Of a stretch of 64,000 nucleotides of DNA, positions 45,022-54,451 are shown one piece after another. The notes below the pieces were generated by a model. It worked only from the letters and a program-made list of their open reading frames with translations. It was not told the origin of the DNA and ran no database searches. The translations under genes were made by a program, and so were the position numbers. Each line of letters starts with the position of its first letter. Position 1 is the first letter of the stretch. Source of the DNA: Gramella sp. MT6 (GTDB lineage: Bacteria; Bacteroidota; Bacteroidia; Flavobacteriales; Flavobacteriaceae); NCBI RefSeq assembly GCF_019357415.1, contig NZ_CP048410.1, positions 1,955,001 to 2,019,000 of the forward strand, given 5' to 3'.

Positions 45022-45046
45022 AAAACCACCTTTTTGAGGTGGTTTT
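45022..45046 (-). terminator. Terminator after kdsA
   Basis: AAAACCACCT pairs perfectly with AGGTGGTTTT around a five-base loop, 24 bases past the kdsA stop. A/T runs on both sides suit the minus-strand transcript. Confidence 0.8.
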
Positions 45047-45069
45047 GTTACTCTTTAAAGAATTTAATG

Positions 45070-45888
45070 CTAAAAGGAATTTATAGTTTTTCTAATAGCT
45101 ACAAGGTTTGTTAGAAGTCTTTCCAGATGTGCCAGATCCAGCATATTTGCTCCATCGCTCTTGGCATTTGCAGGATCAAAATGGGTTTCGATGAACAATC
45201 CATCCACATTATTTACCACCCCGGCACGGGCAATAGTTTCGATCATATCTGGTCTTCCACCGGTAACTCCACTGCTTTGATTTGGTTGCTGAAGAGAATG
45301 TGTAACATCCAGTACGGTGGGGGCAAATTTTCGCATGGTTGGAATTCCTCTGAAATCCACTATTAGGTCCTGGTAACCAAACATAGTTCCTCGATCTGTG
45401 ACCATCACCTGTTCATTATTACAATCGATAACCTTGGTAACGGCATGTTTCATAGAATCTGGACTCATAAACTGGCCTTTTTTCAGGTTCACTACTTTCC
45501 CGGTTTCGGCAGCAGCCACAACCAGATCTGTTTGTCTAACCAGAAATGCGGGTATTTGGAGCACATCAACATATTCTGCTGCTAATTTCGCATCGTTGAT
45601 CTCGTGAATATCGGTAACAGTAGGGATATTGAAGGTTTCGGAAACCTTACGTAATATTTTAAGTGCTTTTTCATCACCAATACCTGTGAAACTATCAATT
45701 CTACTGCGGTTTGCTTTTTTGAAAGAACCTTTAAAAACGTATGGGATCTCCAGTTTATCTGTAATAGCAACTACTTTTTCTGCGATTCTCAAGGCCATAT
45801 CCTCTCCTTCAATAGCGCAAGGACCCGAGAGTAGGAAGAAAATATTGCTATCGGTATGTTTTATATTAGGTATTTTATCAAGTTTCAT
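45070..45888 (-). CDS. kdsA: 3-deoxy-8-phosphooctulonate synthase
   Basis: KdsA condenses phosphoenolpyruvate with arabinose 5-phosphate to make Kdo 8-phosphate for lipopolysaccharide. I choose the ATG at 45888 (MKLDKIPNI), giving 272 residues, the family's usual size; an upstream ATG at 45936 would add 16 unlikely residues. Motifs include LLSGPCAIEGE, YVFKGSFKKANRSRIDSFTGIG, LQIPAFLVRQTDL, KKGQFMSP, VMVTDRGTMFGYQDLIVDFRGIP and GLFIETHFDPANAKSDG. Confidence 0.96.
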   Translation of the reverse strand: MKLDKIPNIKHTDSNIFFLLSGPCAIEGEDMALRIAEKVVAITDKLEIPYVFKGSFKKANRSRIDSFTGIGDEKALKILRKVSETFNIPTVTDIHEINDAKLAAEYVDVLQIPAFLVRQTDLVVAAAETGKVVNLKKGQFMSPDSMKHAVTKVIDCNNEQVMVTDRGTMFGYQDLIVDFRGIPTMRKFAPTVLDVTHSLQQPNQSSGVTGGRPDMIETIARAGVVNNVDGLFIETHFDPANAKSDGANMLDLAHLERLLTNLVAIRKTINSF

Positions 45889-46018
45889 TATTTCAAAATT
45901 TGTGTCAAAGATAACTGAATTAATGCCGCATTGCAATTAATGGAACTTTTGAAATTAAAGTGAGCGAAATGTATTTTTCAGTAAATTAGGTTATTGTTTA
46001 ACTTCAAGTATTTCAATT

Positions 46019-46504
46019 ATGAAGATCCATGAATTTCTAATTCCCCAATTACAGCAGGAAGTAGCCTTAACCGAAAAGTTCTTGAATCGTATACCAGAGG
46101 ACAAGATGGGATGGAAACCTCATGAAAAATCTATGACCATACAGCAGATCGCAAACCACCTTGCCGAAATTCCTGCCTGGATCACCGGAACTATGGAGGC
46201 TGAAGCCCTGGATGTAAAAGGATATAAGTCTCCAGATCATGGCTCGGTAGAGGAGATCATTAAGGAGTTAAAGCAAAATACCATTGCAGCTGAAACTTCT
46301 CTGAGAAAATCTGATGAAGAATTCCGCAGAACCTGGAAGATGACCAAAGAGGGCGAGACCTTATTTGAAATGCCGAAATTCAATGTTTTACAATCTATGG
46401 TGATGAATCAGTTTCCTCATCACCGTGCACAACTGGGCGTTTATTTCAGGCTCCTGGATATTTCGGTACCGGCAACCTATGGTCCGTCGGCAGATGAATC
46501 TTAA
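46019..46504 (+). CDS. DinB-fold protein
   Basis: The 161-residue protein is a four-helix DinB-like protein. Histidines in QIANHLAEIPAWITG near 43-57 and NQFPHHRAQLGVYFRLL near 133-149 form the metal site. DinB-fold proteins include thiol S-transferases and other metal-dependent enzymes. The specific reaction is not evident. A second DinB-fold gene lies at 60610. Confidence 0.85.
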   Translation: MKIHEFLIPQLQQEVALTEKFLNRIPEDKMGWKPHEKSMTIQQIANHLAEIPAWITGTMEAEALDVKGYKSPDHGSVEEIIKELKQNTIAAETSLRKSDEEFRRTWKMTKEGETLFEMPKFNVLQSMVMNQFPHHRAQLGVYFRLLDISVPATYGPSADES

Positions 46505-46511
46505 AACAAAA

Positions 46512-46533
46512 AAAACCGCCAACTGACGGTTTT
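46512..46533. terminator. Short bidirectional terminator
   Basis: AAAACCG and CGGTTTT form a seven-base stem between two convergent genes, with A and T tracts on both sides. Confidence 0.65.
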
Positions 46534-46554
46534 AAATTTTAATTGTGGTTTCTC

Positions 46555-47103
46555 CTACATTTCATCCAATTGCCCACAAGCGACTGGAATTGTAGCAACA
46601 TACTCACCGTCATTATTAAGACCATGAAGTACGATCACACGATCATCAAGATCTGCAAGCTCAGCTTCAGTAAGTACATCATTTTCACCTAAGGTAAAAG
46701 TTTCTTCATAAGAAATATTTCCATTCTCATCTGCCATTGGGAAACCTTCAAGTGGCAATAATACTTCTCCATAGAAAGGAGCTCCTTCTGGGATAGTGAT
46801 TATTCCATCTTCATCTGCATCTGCAGAGGCAGGAGGGCAGGTTGCTTCTTCACCATTACTCAAACCGTGGATATGTTGCGGGTGAGCCTGGTTTGGTTCC
46901 AGTCCCTGTGCTAATACAGTTACTGTAAGCTGATTTCCATTTTTAGTAACTGTTGCCGTTCCACTTACGCCTGAATCATTAAGTCCTCCAAGTTGGGCGG
47001 TGTAAGACATCATTTCATTCATGTCGTCATTGTCATCGTCATCGTCACAGCTTGCGAATCCTAGAAATAATACTGCTAAAAATAATCCTTTAATAATTTT
47101 CAT
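46555..47103 (-). CDS. CHRD-like secreted lipoprotein
   Basis: The 182-residue protein has a lipoprotein signal (LFLGFASCDD) followed by an Asp-rich tether (DDDDDNDD). The mature part resembles a CHRD domain, with beta strands around QLTVTVLAQGLEPNQAHPQHIHG, and ends IVLHGLNNDGEY...PVACGQL. The spaced histidines (HPQHIHG, VLHG) recall metal-binding sites of Cu-Zn superoxide-dismutase-like or CHRD proteins. The function is not certain. Confidence 0.65.
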   Translation of the reverse strand: MKIIKGLFLAVLFLGFASCDDDDDNDDMNEMMSYTAQLGGLNDSGVSGTATVTKNGNQLTVTVLAQGLEPNQAHPQHIHGLSNGEEATCPPASADADEDGIITIPEGAPFYGEVLLPLEGFPMADENGNISYEETFTLGENDVLTEAELADLDDRVIVLHGLNNDGEYVATIPVACGQLDEM

Positions 47104-47431
47104 AATAATTTTTGTTTTGCTCGAAACTAGGCAGAATGTGATTTCTTCAAAAACTTTTTAGAAAGGGTTTAACAGGCAAAGGCAGTATATTTAACAGCCT
47201 TAAAAACTTAGTGTGAGCAGAGTTTCCTGTTCTGCAATCCTCTACGGGATGTTTACATAAAAAACTACTCTGAAAGTTTAACGTTTTTGGGAGATTTTTT
47301 AATCCATAGCTATTTTCATGAATTTTCAAAAAGCATTCAGCAAAAATATATTTCAGATATAGGACTAAATATTCTGATTTACAGCAAATTAAAATCTTTT
47401 CATTATGCGATGGTTTAGAGAAAAATAGCTG
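47104..47431. other. 328-bp intergenic region
   Basis: This divergent gap upstream of the CHRD-like and typA genes has no convincing gene, RNA or repeat that I can support, apart from the typA promoter box listed next. Confidence 0.5.
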
Positions 47432-47439
47432 TACATTTG
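47432..47439 (+). promoter_or_regulatory. -7 promoter box of typA
   Basis: TACATTTG matches TAnnTTTG and lies 22 bases before the typA start codon. Confidence 0.6.
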
Positions 47440-47460
47440 CAGCCTTAAAAATAAGGCTTC

Positions 47461-49263
47461 ATGACAGCTATTAGAAATATCGCGATTATCGCACACGTTG
47501 ACCACGGTAAAACAACCCTGGTAGACAAAATAATGCATCACTGTGAATTGTTCCGTGATAACGAATCTACGGGTGAACTTATCCTGGATAACAATGACCT
47601 TGAGAGAGAGCGTGGAATTACCATTACTTCCAAGAACGTATCGGTAACCTATAAGGATACCAAGATCAATATTATTGATACTCCTGGTCACGCCGATTTT
47701 GGTGGAGAGGTAGAACGTGTTTTGAACATGGCCGATGGTGTATTACTATTGGTAGATGCTTTTGAAGGTCCAATGCCACAGACGCGTTTTGTACTTCAAA
47801 AAGCGATCGATCTTGGCTTGAAACCTTGCGTGGTTGTAAATAAGGTAGATAAGGAAAACTGTACACCAGAAGAAGTTCACGAAAAGGTATTTGACCTTAT
47901 GTTCGAACTTGGTGCTGAAGAATGGCAGTTAGATTTCCCTACAGTATATGGTTCTGCAAAGAACAACTGGATGAGTGATGACTTTAGAAACGAGACAGAA
48001 AATATCGAACCATTACTAGATATGGTGATCGAGCATATTCCGGCTCCTAAGGTAGATCTTGAAGGATCTCCTCAAATGTTGATCACTTCTCTGGATTTCT
48101 CTTCTTTTACAGGACGTATCGCAATTGGTCGTCTTCAAAGAGGAACTTTGAAAGAGAATCAGCAGGTTTCTTTGGTGAAGCGTGATGGCAGCATTAAGAA
48201 AACAAGAATTAAAGAATTACATACTTTCGAAGGTCTAGGCCGTAGAAAGATCGAAGAGGTACAGGCAGGTGATATTTGTGCGATCGTTGGTCTTGAAGGT
48301 TTTGAAATTGGGGATACCGTTGCCGATTTTGAAAACCCTGAAGGATTAAAAACTATCGCCATCGATGAGCCTACTATGAGTATGCTTTTCACTATTAACG
48401 ATTCTCCTTTCTTCGGAAAAGACGGAAAATTCGTTACTTCAAGACATATCAAGGAAAGACTGTATAAGGAACTTGAAAAGAACCTTGCACTTCGTGTAGA
48501 GGAAACTGATAGTGCCGATAAATTTATGGTCTTTGGTAGAGGGGTTCTTCACTTATCTGTACTTATCGAAACGATGAGACGTGAAGGTTACGAACTTCAG
48601 ATCGGTCAGCCACAGGTTATCATTAAGGAGATCGACGGAGTTAAATGTGAGCCTATAGAAGAGCTTACTATTGATCTTCCTGAAGATGTTTCTGGTAAAG
48701 CCGTGGAAATGGTGACCATGAGAAAAGGTGAGATGTTGAGTATGGAAGCTAAAGGAGAAAGAATGAACATTCAGTTCCTTATTCCATCGAGAGGTATCAT
48801 TGGTCTAAGAAACCAATTGCTAACTGCAACTGCAGGTGAAGCGATTATGGCTCACAGATACAAAGAATATCAGCCTTTAAAAGGTGGAATTCCAGAAAGA
48901 CAAAACGGTTCTTTAGTATCTATGGAAAAAGGAAAAGCGATTCCTTATTCTATCGATAAACTTCAGGACAGAGGGAAATTCTTTGTAGATCCGGGAGAGG
49001 ATATTTATGAAGGTCAGGTGATTGGTGAGAATTCACGTCAGGATGATATGGTGGTGAATATCACTAAAACCAAGAAGCTTTCTAACGTACGTTCTTCAGG
49101 AGCAGATGATAAAGCGAAGATCGTTCCTGCGATCAAGTTCTCTTTAGAAGAAGCTTTAGAATATATCCAGAAAGATGAATATGTTGAGGTAACTCCACAT
49201 TTCCTGAGACTGAGAAAGGTTCTTTTAACTGAAAATGAAAGAAAAAGATCTAAAGCGATCTAG
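47461..49263 (+). CDS. typA: Ribosome-associated GTPase TypA/BipA
   Basis: The 600-residue GTPase has the EF-G-like GTP-binding domain with [10 protein letters not shown] near 11-20, [11 protein letters not shown] in switch [13 protein letters not shown] and NKVDKE. These are followed by the beta-barrel domain, EF-G-like domains III and V (HFLRLRK at the end) and the BipA-specific C-terminal domain. It binds the ribosome and helps large-subunit assembly, chiefly in stress and cold. Length and motifs are complete. Confidence 0.97.
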   Translation: MTAIRNIAIIAHVDHGKTTLVDKIMHHCELFRDNESTGELILDNNDLERERGITITSKNVSVTYKDTKINIIDTPGHADFGGEVERVLNMADGVLLLVDAFEGPMPQTRFVLQKAIDLGLKPCVVVNKVDKENCTPEEVHEKVFDLMFELGAEEWQLDFPTVYGSAKNNWMSDDFRNETENIEPLLDMVIEHIPAPKVDLEGSPQMLITSLDFSSFTGRIAIGRLQRGTLKENQQVSLVKRDGSIKKTRIKELHTFEGLGRRKIEEVQAGDICAIVGLEGFEIGDTVADFENPEGLKTIAIDEPTMSMLFTINDSPFFGKDGKFVTSRHIKERLYKELEKNLALRVEETDSADKFMVFGRGVLHLSVLIETMRREGYELQIGQPQVIIKEIDGVKCEPIEELTIDLPEDVSGKAVEMVTMRKGEMLSMEAKGERMNIQFLIPSRGIIGLRNQLLTATAGEAIMAHRYKEYQPLKGGIPERQNGSLVSMEKGKAIPYSIDKLQDRGKFFVDPGEDIYEGQVIGENSRQDDMVVNITKTKKLSNVRSSGADDKAKIVPAIKFSLEEALEYIQKDEYVEVTPHFLRLRKVLLTENERKRSKAI

Positions 49264-49282
49264 TTTAAATTATATAATATTG

Positions 49283-49310
49283 AAAAGCCTGCCGTAAGGC
49301 GGGCTTTTTT
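49283..49310 (+). terminator. Terminator after typA
   Basis: AAAAGCC-T-GCC pairs with GGC-G-GGCTTTT around a GTAA loop, followed by a T-run, 20 bases after the typA stop. Confidence 0.85.
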
Positions 49311-49329
49311 ATGAAATAAAACTAATACC

Positions 49330-49575
49330 ATGACTGAAATTTTTGGAATCACCATCACAGAATGGATAGGCTACCTGGCTTCTTTCTTCGTGCTGCTTTC
49401 TTTTCTTATGAGAAATATTGTAACTCTAAGATATGTGAACAGTATAGGATGCCTTTTCTTTGTTGCTTATGGAATTTTGCTGGATTCATGGCCGGTGATC
49501 ATTACCAATGTCGCTATTGTGTGCGTGAACTTTTATTACCTTTTCATCAATAAGAAGCAGGTTCAGGAAGCTTAA
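49330..49575 (+). CDS. Small YgjV-like membrane protein
   Basis: An 81-residue protein with three hydrophobic segments (about 11-28, 37-51 and 54-72) and the pattern EWIGYLASFFVLLSFLMRNIVTLRYVNSIGC, which resembles YgjV-type small inner-membrane proteins. The function is unknown. It has its own transcription start or reads through from typA past the terminator. Confidence 0.7.
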   Translation: MTEIFGITITEWIGYLASFFVLLSFLMRNIVTLRYVNSIGCLFFVAYGILLDSWPVIITNVAIVCVNFYYLFINKKQVQEA

Positions 49576-49581
49576 AGAAAT

Positions 49582-50328
49582 TTAGGAGCTGTATTTGTTT
49601 TTTGCGGCATAGGCTGCACCCAGGATGCCAGACCTGTTTCTTAGTTCTGCTGGAACTAAATCGGTATTTACTTTCAGGAAGTCCTCATATTGTTTCCAGT
49701 GTTTAGAAATTCCACCACCCACAATTATGAGGTCAGGATTAAGAATGAGATGAGTATAATTGAGAAAAATATTAAAACGGCTGGCCCATTCCTTATAGCT
49801 CAAATTTTCTTTCTTTTTTACAGATGATGCGGCCCAATCTTCGATCTTTTCATAATCCAGATAAGGAGTTTGACCAAGTTCGAAATTAGGGATGAGTTCA
49901 CCGTCAAGATAGGCGCCACTCCCTAATCCGGTTCCAACCGTGATCATTAAGACAAACCCGTCCTCGTTTTTCCCGGCTCCGTAATTTACTTCAGCAAGCC
50001 CAGCTGCATCGGCATCGTTGATCACTGTAAAATTAAGTCCGGTAGCTTTCTCAAATTCAGCCTCCACATTTAAACCTACCCATTTTTCACTAAGGTTGCC
50101 CTCGTCTTTGCAGATACCTTTTTTTATAATAGTGGGGAAACCACAACCTACAATTCCTTCATAATTAAAATGGGCTACCATTTCTTTTACTTTTTTGGAG
50201 ATCGCTTTTGGGGTTCGCGATTTTGGAGTGGGAATTCTATGTTTAGGAGTTATCAATTCTCCTTTGTAAAGGTCTACGAGTGCACCTTTAATACCAGATC
50301 CTCCAATATCTATTCCGAGTATTTCCAT
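49582..50328 (-). CDS. Polyphosphate glucokinase (ROK family)
   Basis: The 248-residue ROK-fold kinase has GIDIGGSGIKGALVD near 4-18 (phosphate-binding loop), RIPTPKSRTPK near 32-42, VINDADAAGLAEVNYGAG near 102-119, and VGTGLGSGAYLDGELIPN near 130-147. The pattern is closest to polyphosphate-dependent glucokinases, which phosphorylate glucose with polyphosphate or ATP. The zinc-binding CxCGxxGC motif of classical ROK repressors is missing, as expected for this subgroup. Confidence 0.78.
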   Translation of the reverse strand: MEILGIDIGGSGIKGALVDLYKGELITPKHRIPTPKSRTPKAISKKVKEMVAHFNYEGIVGCGFPTIIKKGICKDEGNLSEKWVGLNVEAEFEKATGLNFTVINDADAAGLAEVNYGAGKNEDGFVLMITVGTGLGSGAYLDGELIPNFELGQTPYLDYEKIEDWAASSVKKKENLSYKEWASRFNIFLNYTHLILNPDLIIVGGGISKHWKQYEDFLKVNTDLVPAELRNRSGILGAAYAAKNKYSS

Positions 50329-50425
50329 TTTATATATTGTAGTCGCTACAAGTTATCAAAATTGAAATTCTCGAAGAAGGAATTTAGAAAGGATTAAGAA
50401 TAAGCTGTGATTCAAATTTCCCGTC

Positions 50426-50446
50426 ATGCTGAATTTATTTCAGCAT
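50426..50446. repeat. Short hairpin repeat element
   Basis: ATGCTGAA and TTCAGCAT form a perfect eight-base stem in the gap between two minus-strand genes. The wider CGTCATGCTGAA...TTTCAGCATCTC pattern is a common interspersed hairpin in flavobacterial genomes and may terminate transcription. Confidence 0.5.
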
Positions 50447-50473
50447 CTCTTTTATTAGGATCAGAATCAATGA

Positions 50474-51157
50474 TTAAACTGATTTCTGAACCACCTCAAA
50501 CACCCGCTGTCCATCACATTTCAGGGTTTTAGAAGGATATTTTAAAAGAAGAGCATAGTCATGGGTAGCCATTAATATGGTATTTCCGTTTTTACTGATC
50601 TCCTGCAGTACCTCCATTACCTCTACAGAAGTCTGTGGATCCAGGTTTCCGGTAGGTTCATCGGCCAGGATCAATTCTGGATCGTTCAACAGGGCGCGGG
50701 CGATCGCCACACGTTGTTGTTCTCCTCCTGACAGCTGATAGGGATATTTGAAACCCTTGGTTTTCATGCCTACTTTATCGAGAACCTCGTCGATCTTATG
50801 GTCCATCGCTTTTTTATCCTTCCATCCGGTTGCTTTCAAAACAAAAAGCAGGTTGTCCTTAATATTTCTGTCAGTAAGTAATTTAAAATCCTGAAATACG
50901 ACCCCTAATTTTCGGCGCAGGTAGGGAATGTCTTTTTCCTTTAAAGTCCTTAGATTAAAATCTACAATATGACCTTCTCCTTCAGTTAAAGGAAGATCTC
51001 CATAAAGGGTTTTCATGAAGCTACTTTTCCCTGTTCCGGTCTTTCCAATAAGATAAACAAAGTCACCTTTGTTCACTTTTACGTCCACTTCAGATAAAAT
51101 AAGGCTTTCGCGTTGGTAGATTGCTGCGTTTTTTAATTCCAGAACAGTTTGAGACAT
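50474..51157 (-). CDS. ftsE: FtsE-like ABC transporter ATPase
   Basis: The 227-residue protein has Walker [10 protein letters not shown] near 37-45, the [16 protein letters not shown] signature near 142-157, Walker [14 protein letters not shown] near 161-173 and a switch histidine in MATHD. Sequence and length fit FtsE, which with the membrane protein FtsX activates septal peptidoglycan hydrolases at division. ftsX is not adjacent, as is usual in this phylum. Confidence 0.87.
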   Translation of the reverse strand: MSQTVLELKNAAIYQRESLILSEVDVKVNKGDFVYLIGKTGTGKSSFMKTLYGDLPLTEGEGHIVDFNLRTLKEKDIPYLRRKLGVVFQDFKLLTDRNIKDNLLFVLKATGWKDKKAMDHKIDEVLDKVGMKTKGFKYPYQLSGGEQQRVAIARALLNDPELILADEPTGNLDPQTSVEVMEVLQEISKNGNTILMATHDYALLLKYPSKTLKCDGQRVFEVVQKSV

Positions 51158-51373
51158 GAAATTATTGGTTTGGTTTATTAAACTGATTTAATTCTCCTTC
51201 AAAAATTAATCGGCCTGGATCTTATTTTATTGCGTGTAGGCAGATCAAATTATATTAAAGAATAACCTATTATGGGCTTTCAAATATACATTTTTCAAAA
51301 GGCGCTTACATACTTTTTTTTTCATTAACATAATTATAGAACTTAATCACCGTTATAGAAGCAAGCTTTAAAT

Positions 51374-51381
51374 TATCTTTG
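51374..51381 (+). promoter_or_regulatory. -7 promoter box of the TPR-protein gene
   Basis: TATCTTTG matches TAnnTTTG and lies 24 bases before the start codon. The remainder of 51158-51404 shows nothing else. Confidence 0.55.
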
Positions 51382-51404
51382 AATTCCAATCTAAAACATA
51401 TTAA

Positions 51405-54400
51405 ATGACACTAAGAAGAGCTTACCTGCTAGTCGTTTTTATATCTCTCTCATTTTCTGCTGTTTGTCAGCAATCTGCCGCATATACCCACGAGCTGGTT
51501 GACTTTAACCGCGCTCTGGAATTATATAATAATGAACAATATTTAGCTGCCCAGAACCTTTTTGATGAGGTGATGGATGAAACCGATGATGAAAAGATCA
51601 AAGGGGACGCGGCTTATTATATTGCTAACGCGGCGGTTAGAATGAATCAACCCGGCGCAGACAGGTTGATGGAGAATTTCGTAACTAGATATCCTACTAG
51701 TACCAAAACCAATTCGGCATACCTTGATGTTGCCGACTATTATTTCCAGACTGGAAAATATGCGCTTTCCAGAAGATGGTATGATCGTGTAGACGAAAAT
51801 GCCATGAGCAGGAAAGATCGTGAGCGTTTTTACTTCAATAATGGTTATGCTTATTTCAGAGCTAATCAATTTGAAGAAGCTCAAACTTACCTGAACAGGG
51901 TTAGAGATTCAAAAGAATATGGCGCACAGGCGAAATACTATTTAGGATATATCGCTTATGAAGGCGATGATTATGAAGAAGCCAATGAGTATTTCGAAGA
52001 AGTAAAGGGTAATGACCGTTATACTGAAGACCTTTCTTATTTCCAGGCAGACATGAACTTTAAACTTGGGAATTTTGAAAAAGCCATAGAGCAAGGTTTG
52101 GAGCAACTTCCAAAAGCAAATCGCCAAGAGATTCCTCAGTTGAATAAGATCATCGGAGAGAGTTACTTTAATCTTGGAAAATATGAAGAAGCCATTCCTT
52201 ACCTGAAAGGTTACAACGGAATGCGTGGAAAATGGAATAATACCGATTATTACCAGTTAGGTTATGCTTATTACAAGCAGGGGAATTATGAAGCTGCGAT
52301 CAATGAATTCAATAAGATCGTAGATGGTAAAAATGCTATAGCCCAGAATGCCTATTATCACCTGGCTCAATCTTACCTCGAATCTGGACAGAAACAACAA
52401 GCTTTGAACGCCTTTAAGAATGCCAGCGAAATGGAGTTCGACGCTAAGATCCAGGAAGATGCTCTTTACAATTACGCCAAATTGAGTTACGAAATTGGTA
52501 ACTCTTATGAAAGCCCTTCACAGGTTTTGATCAATTATTTGAACAAATACCCGGAATCTGAGAACAGGGAATCGATGGAAAGTCTTTTGATCGATTCCTT
52601 CATCACTTCAAAGAATTATGAAGAGGCGATGAGATTACTGGAAAACAACAGGAATTTCAGCGATAAGCAGGCGTATCAAAAAGTAGCTTATTATTATGGC
52701 CTGGAACTTTTTGAAGAAGGTGATTATGAAGCCGCTATACAGAATTTTGATAAAGCCTTAAAAGAACCTCGTGACCAGGATATTACCGCGAAAGCGACTT
52801 TCTGGAAAGCTGAAAGCGAATACAGTATCAATAGAATGGAAGATGCCATCCTTGGATACCGCGAGTTCAAAGGAATGAGTGCAGCTAAGAATACCGAGGA
52901 ATATGATGACCTCGATTACAATATTGGTTATGCTTACTTCAAAAAGAATGATTATTCACAGGCGGTAAATTATTTTAAATCTTATACCTCCAGCCCGGAT
53001 GCCGAAGGAGCTAAGAAAAATGACGCTTACCTGCGACTTGGTGATACTTATTATGTGACCAGCCAGTACTGGCCGGCTATGGAAGCCTATCAAAAAGCGA
53101 TAGATAACGGAGTGAGTAATGCAGATTATGCGGCCTTCCAAAAAGCTATCAGTTACGGTTTTGTAAATAGAAACGATACCAAGATCGAAGAGCTAAGCAG
53201 CTTTACGAGAAAATATCCTCGTTCACCTTACCGTGATGACGCGATGTATGAATTAGGAAATACTTATGTGGCGGCAAATAATGTTAGCCAGGGGATCGAA
53301 TCTTATAACCGATTGATCCGTGAAGTTCCTGAAAGTGCCCTTGTACCGAAAGCAATGTTGAGACAGGGACTTATTTATTACAATAATAATGACGGTAATA
53401 AAGCATTAGAGCGATTAAGAAAAGTGGTGGCCGAATATCCAAATACTCCGGAAGCCAAGCAGGCAGTTTCCACAGCAAGAAATGTATATGTAGATCTTGG
53501 GCGTACCGATGAATATGCCAGCTGGGTTAGAAATATAGATTTCGTGGAAGTAAGCGATGCAGATCTTGATAACACCACTTATGAAGCTGCAGAAAATCAA
53601 TACCTGAATAATAATACCGATAAGGCGATCGCCAATCTGGAGAAATATATTCAGAATTTTCCTAATGGAATTCATTCAATAAATGCCAATTTCTACCTGG
53701 CGCAACTGTATTACAGAAATGGAAATGTAGAAAGGTCTATTCCACATTTTAGTTATGTGACTTCTAAACCTAAGAATGAATTTAGCGAGCAGGCTTTGGC
53801 GAGATTATCTGAGATCTATCTGGAGAAAAAAGACTATGCCCAGGCCCTTCCATTATTAGAAAAACTGGAAGTACAGGCAGATAACGAGCAGAATGTAGTA
53901 TTCGCTCAGCAAAACCTGATGAAATCATATTATGAGACCGGTAACTTTAATAAAGCGAACGCTTACGCTGAGAAGGTATTGAATAATTCTACAGCTGAAA
54001 CTGCAGCAAGAAATGATGCCAGGATCATGGTAGCCAGAGCGGCGATCAAATCTGGTAACGATAGTAAAGCGAGGTCTGCTTATAAAGAAGTTCAGAAAAC
54101 CGCGACAGGAGAACTTGGCGCAGAGGCCCTCTATTATGATGCTTATTTCAAGCATAAAGATGGAAACTACGAAGCCTCAAATGCTGCCGTACAGATCCTG
54201 GCCAAGGATTTTGCAGGATATAAATTATGGGGAGCTAAAGGACTTGTATTGATGGCCAAGAATTTCTATGCCCTTGATGACGCTTACCAGGCGACCTATA
54301 TTCTGGAGAATGTGACCAAGAACTTTCAGAAGTATCCAGAAGTGGTAAAAGAAGCCGAGGCCGAATTATCCAGGATCAAAGCCCAGGAAGCAAAGACCAA

Positions 54401-54425
54401 TTCTTCCGTAGAAACAAATAACTAA
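51405..54425 (+). CDS. Large secreted TPR-repeat protein
   Basis: The 1006-residue protein has a signal peptide (about 1-22, cleavage near VCQQ) and then about 25 tetratricopeptide-like units such as YYLGYIAYEGDDYEEANEYFEEV, YYQLGYAYYKQGNYEAAINEFNKIV and YNIGYAYFKKNDYSQAVNYFKSY. TPR arrays form superhelical protein-binding scaffolds. It is followed 27 bases later by an outer-membrane barrel gene, so the pair probably acts together in the periplasm or outer membrane. Function not known. Confidence 0.88.
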   Translation: MTLRRAYLLVVFISLSFSAVCQQSAAYTHELVDFNRALELYNNEQYLAAQNLFDEVMDETDDEKIKGDAAYYIANAAVRMNQPGADRLMENFVTRYPTSTKTNSAYLDVADYYFQTGKYALSRRWYDRVDENAMSRKDRERFYFNNGYAYFRANQFEEAQTYLNRVRDSKEYGAQAKYYLGYIAYEGDDYEEANEYFEEVKGNDRYTEDLSYFQADMNFKLGNFEKAIEQGLEQLPKANRQEIPQLNKIIGESYFNLGKYEEAIPYLKGYNGMRGKWNNTDYYQLGYAYYKQGNYEAAINEFNKIVDGKNAIAQNAYYHLAQSYLESGQKQQALNAFKNASEMEFDAKIQEDALYNYAKLSYEIGNSYESPSQVLINYLNKYPESENRESMESLLIDSFITSKNYEEAMRLLENNRNFSDKQAYQKVAYYYGLELFEEGDYEAAIQNFDKALKEPRDQDITAKATFWKAESEYSINRMEDAILGYREFKGMSAAKNTEEYDDLDYNIGYAYFKKNDYSQAVNYFKSYTSSPDAEGAKKNDAYLRLGDTYYVTSQYWPAMEAYQKAIDNGVSNADYAAFQKAISYGFVNRNDTKIEELSSFTRKYPRSPYRDDAMYELGNTYVAANNVSQGIESYNRLIREVPESALVPKAMLRQGLIYYNNNDGNKALERLRKVVAEYPNTPEAKQAVSTARNVYVDLGRTDEYASWVRNIDFVEVSDADLDNTTYEAAENQYLNNNTDKAIANLEKYIQNFPNGIHSINANFYLAQLYYRNGNVERSIPHFSYVTSKPKNEFSEQALARLSEIYLEKKDYAQALPLLEKLEVQADNEQNVVFAQQNLMKSYYETGNFNKANAYAEKVLNNSTAETAARNDARIMVARAAIKSGNDSKARSAYKEVQKTATGELGAEALYYDAYFKHKDGNYEASNAAVQILAKDFAGYKLWGAKGLVLMAKNFYALDDAYQATYILENVTKNFQKYPEVVKEAEAELSRIKAQEAKTNSSVETNN

Positions 54426-54451
54426 ACTTAATCTAATAGATTCACTGCTAT

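Noticed and set aside
47147..47329. 60-codon frame between the CHRD-like gene and typA
   Set aside because: No domain, poor composition and no promoter; probably a chance frame in a control region.
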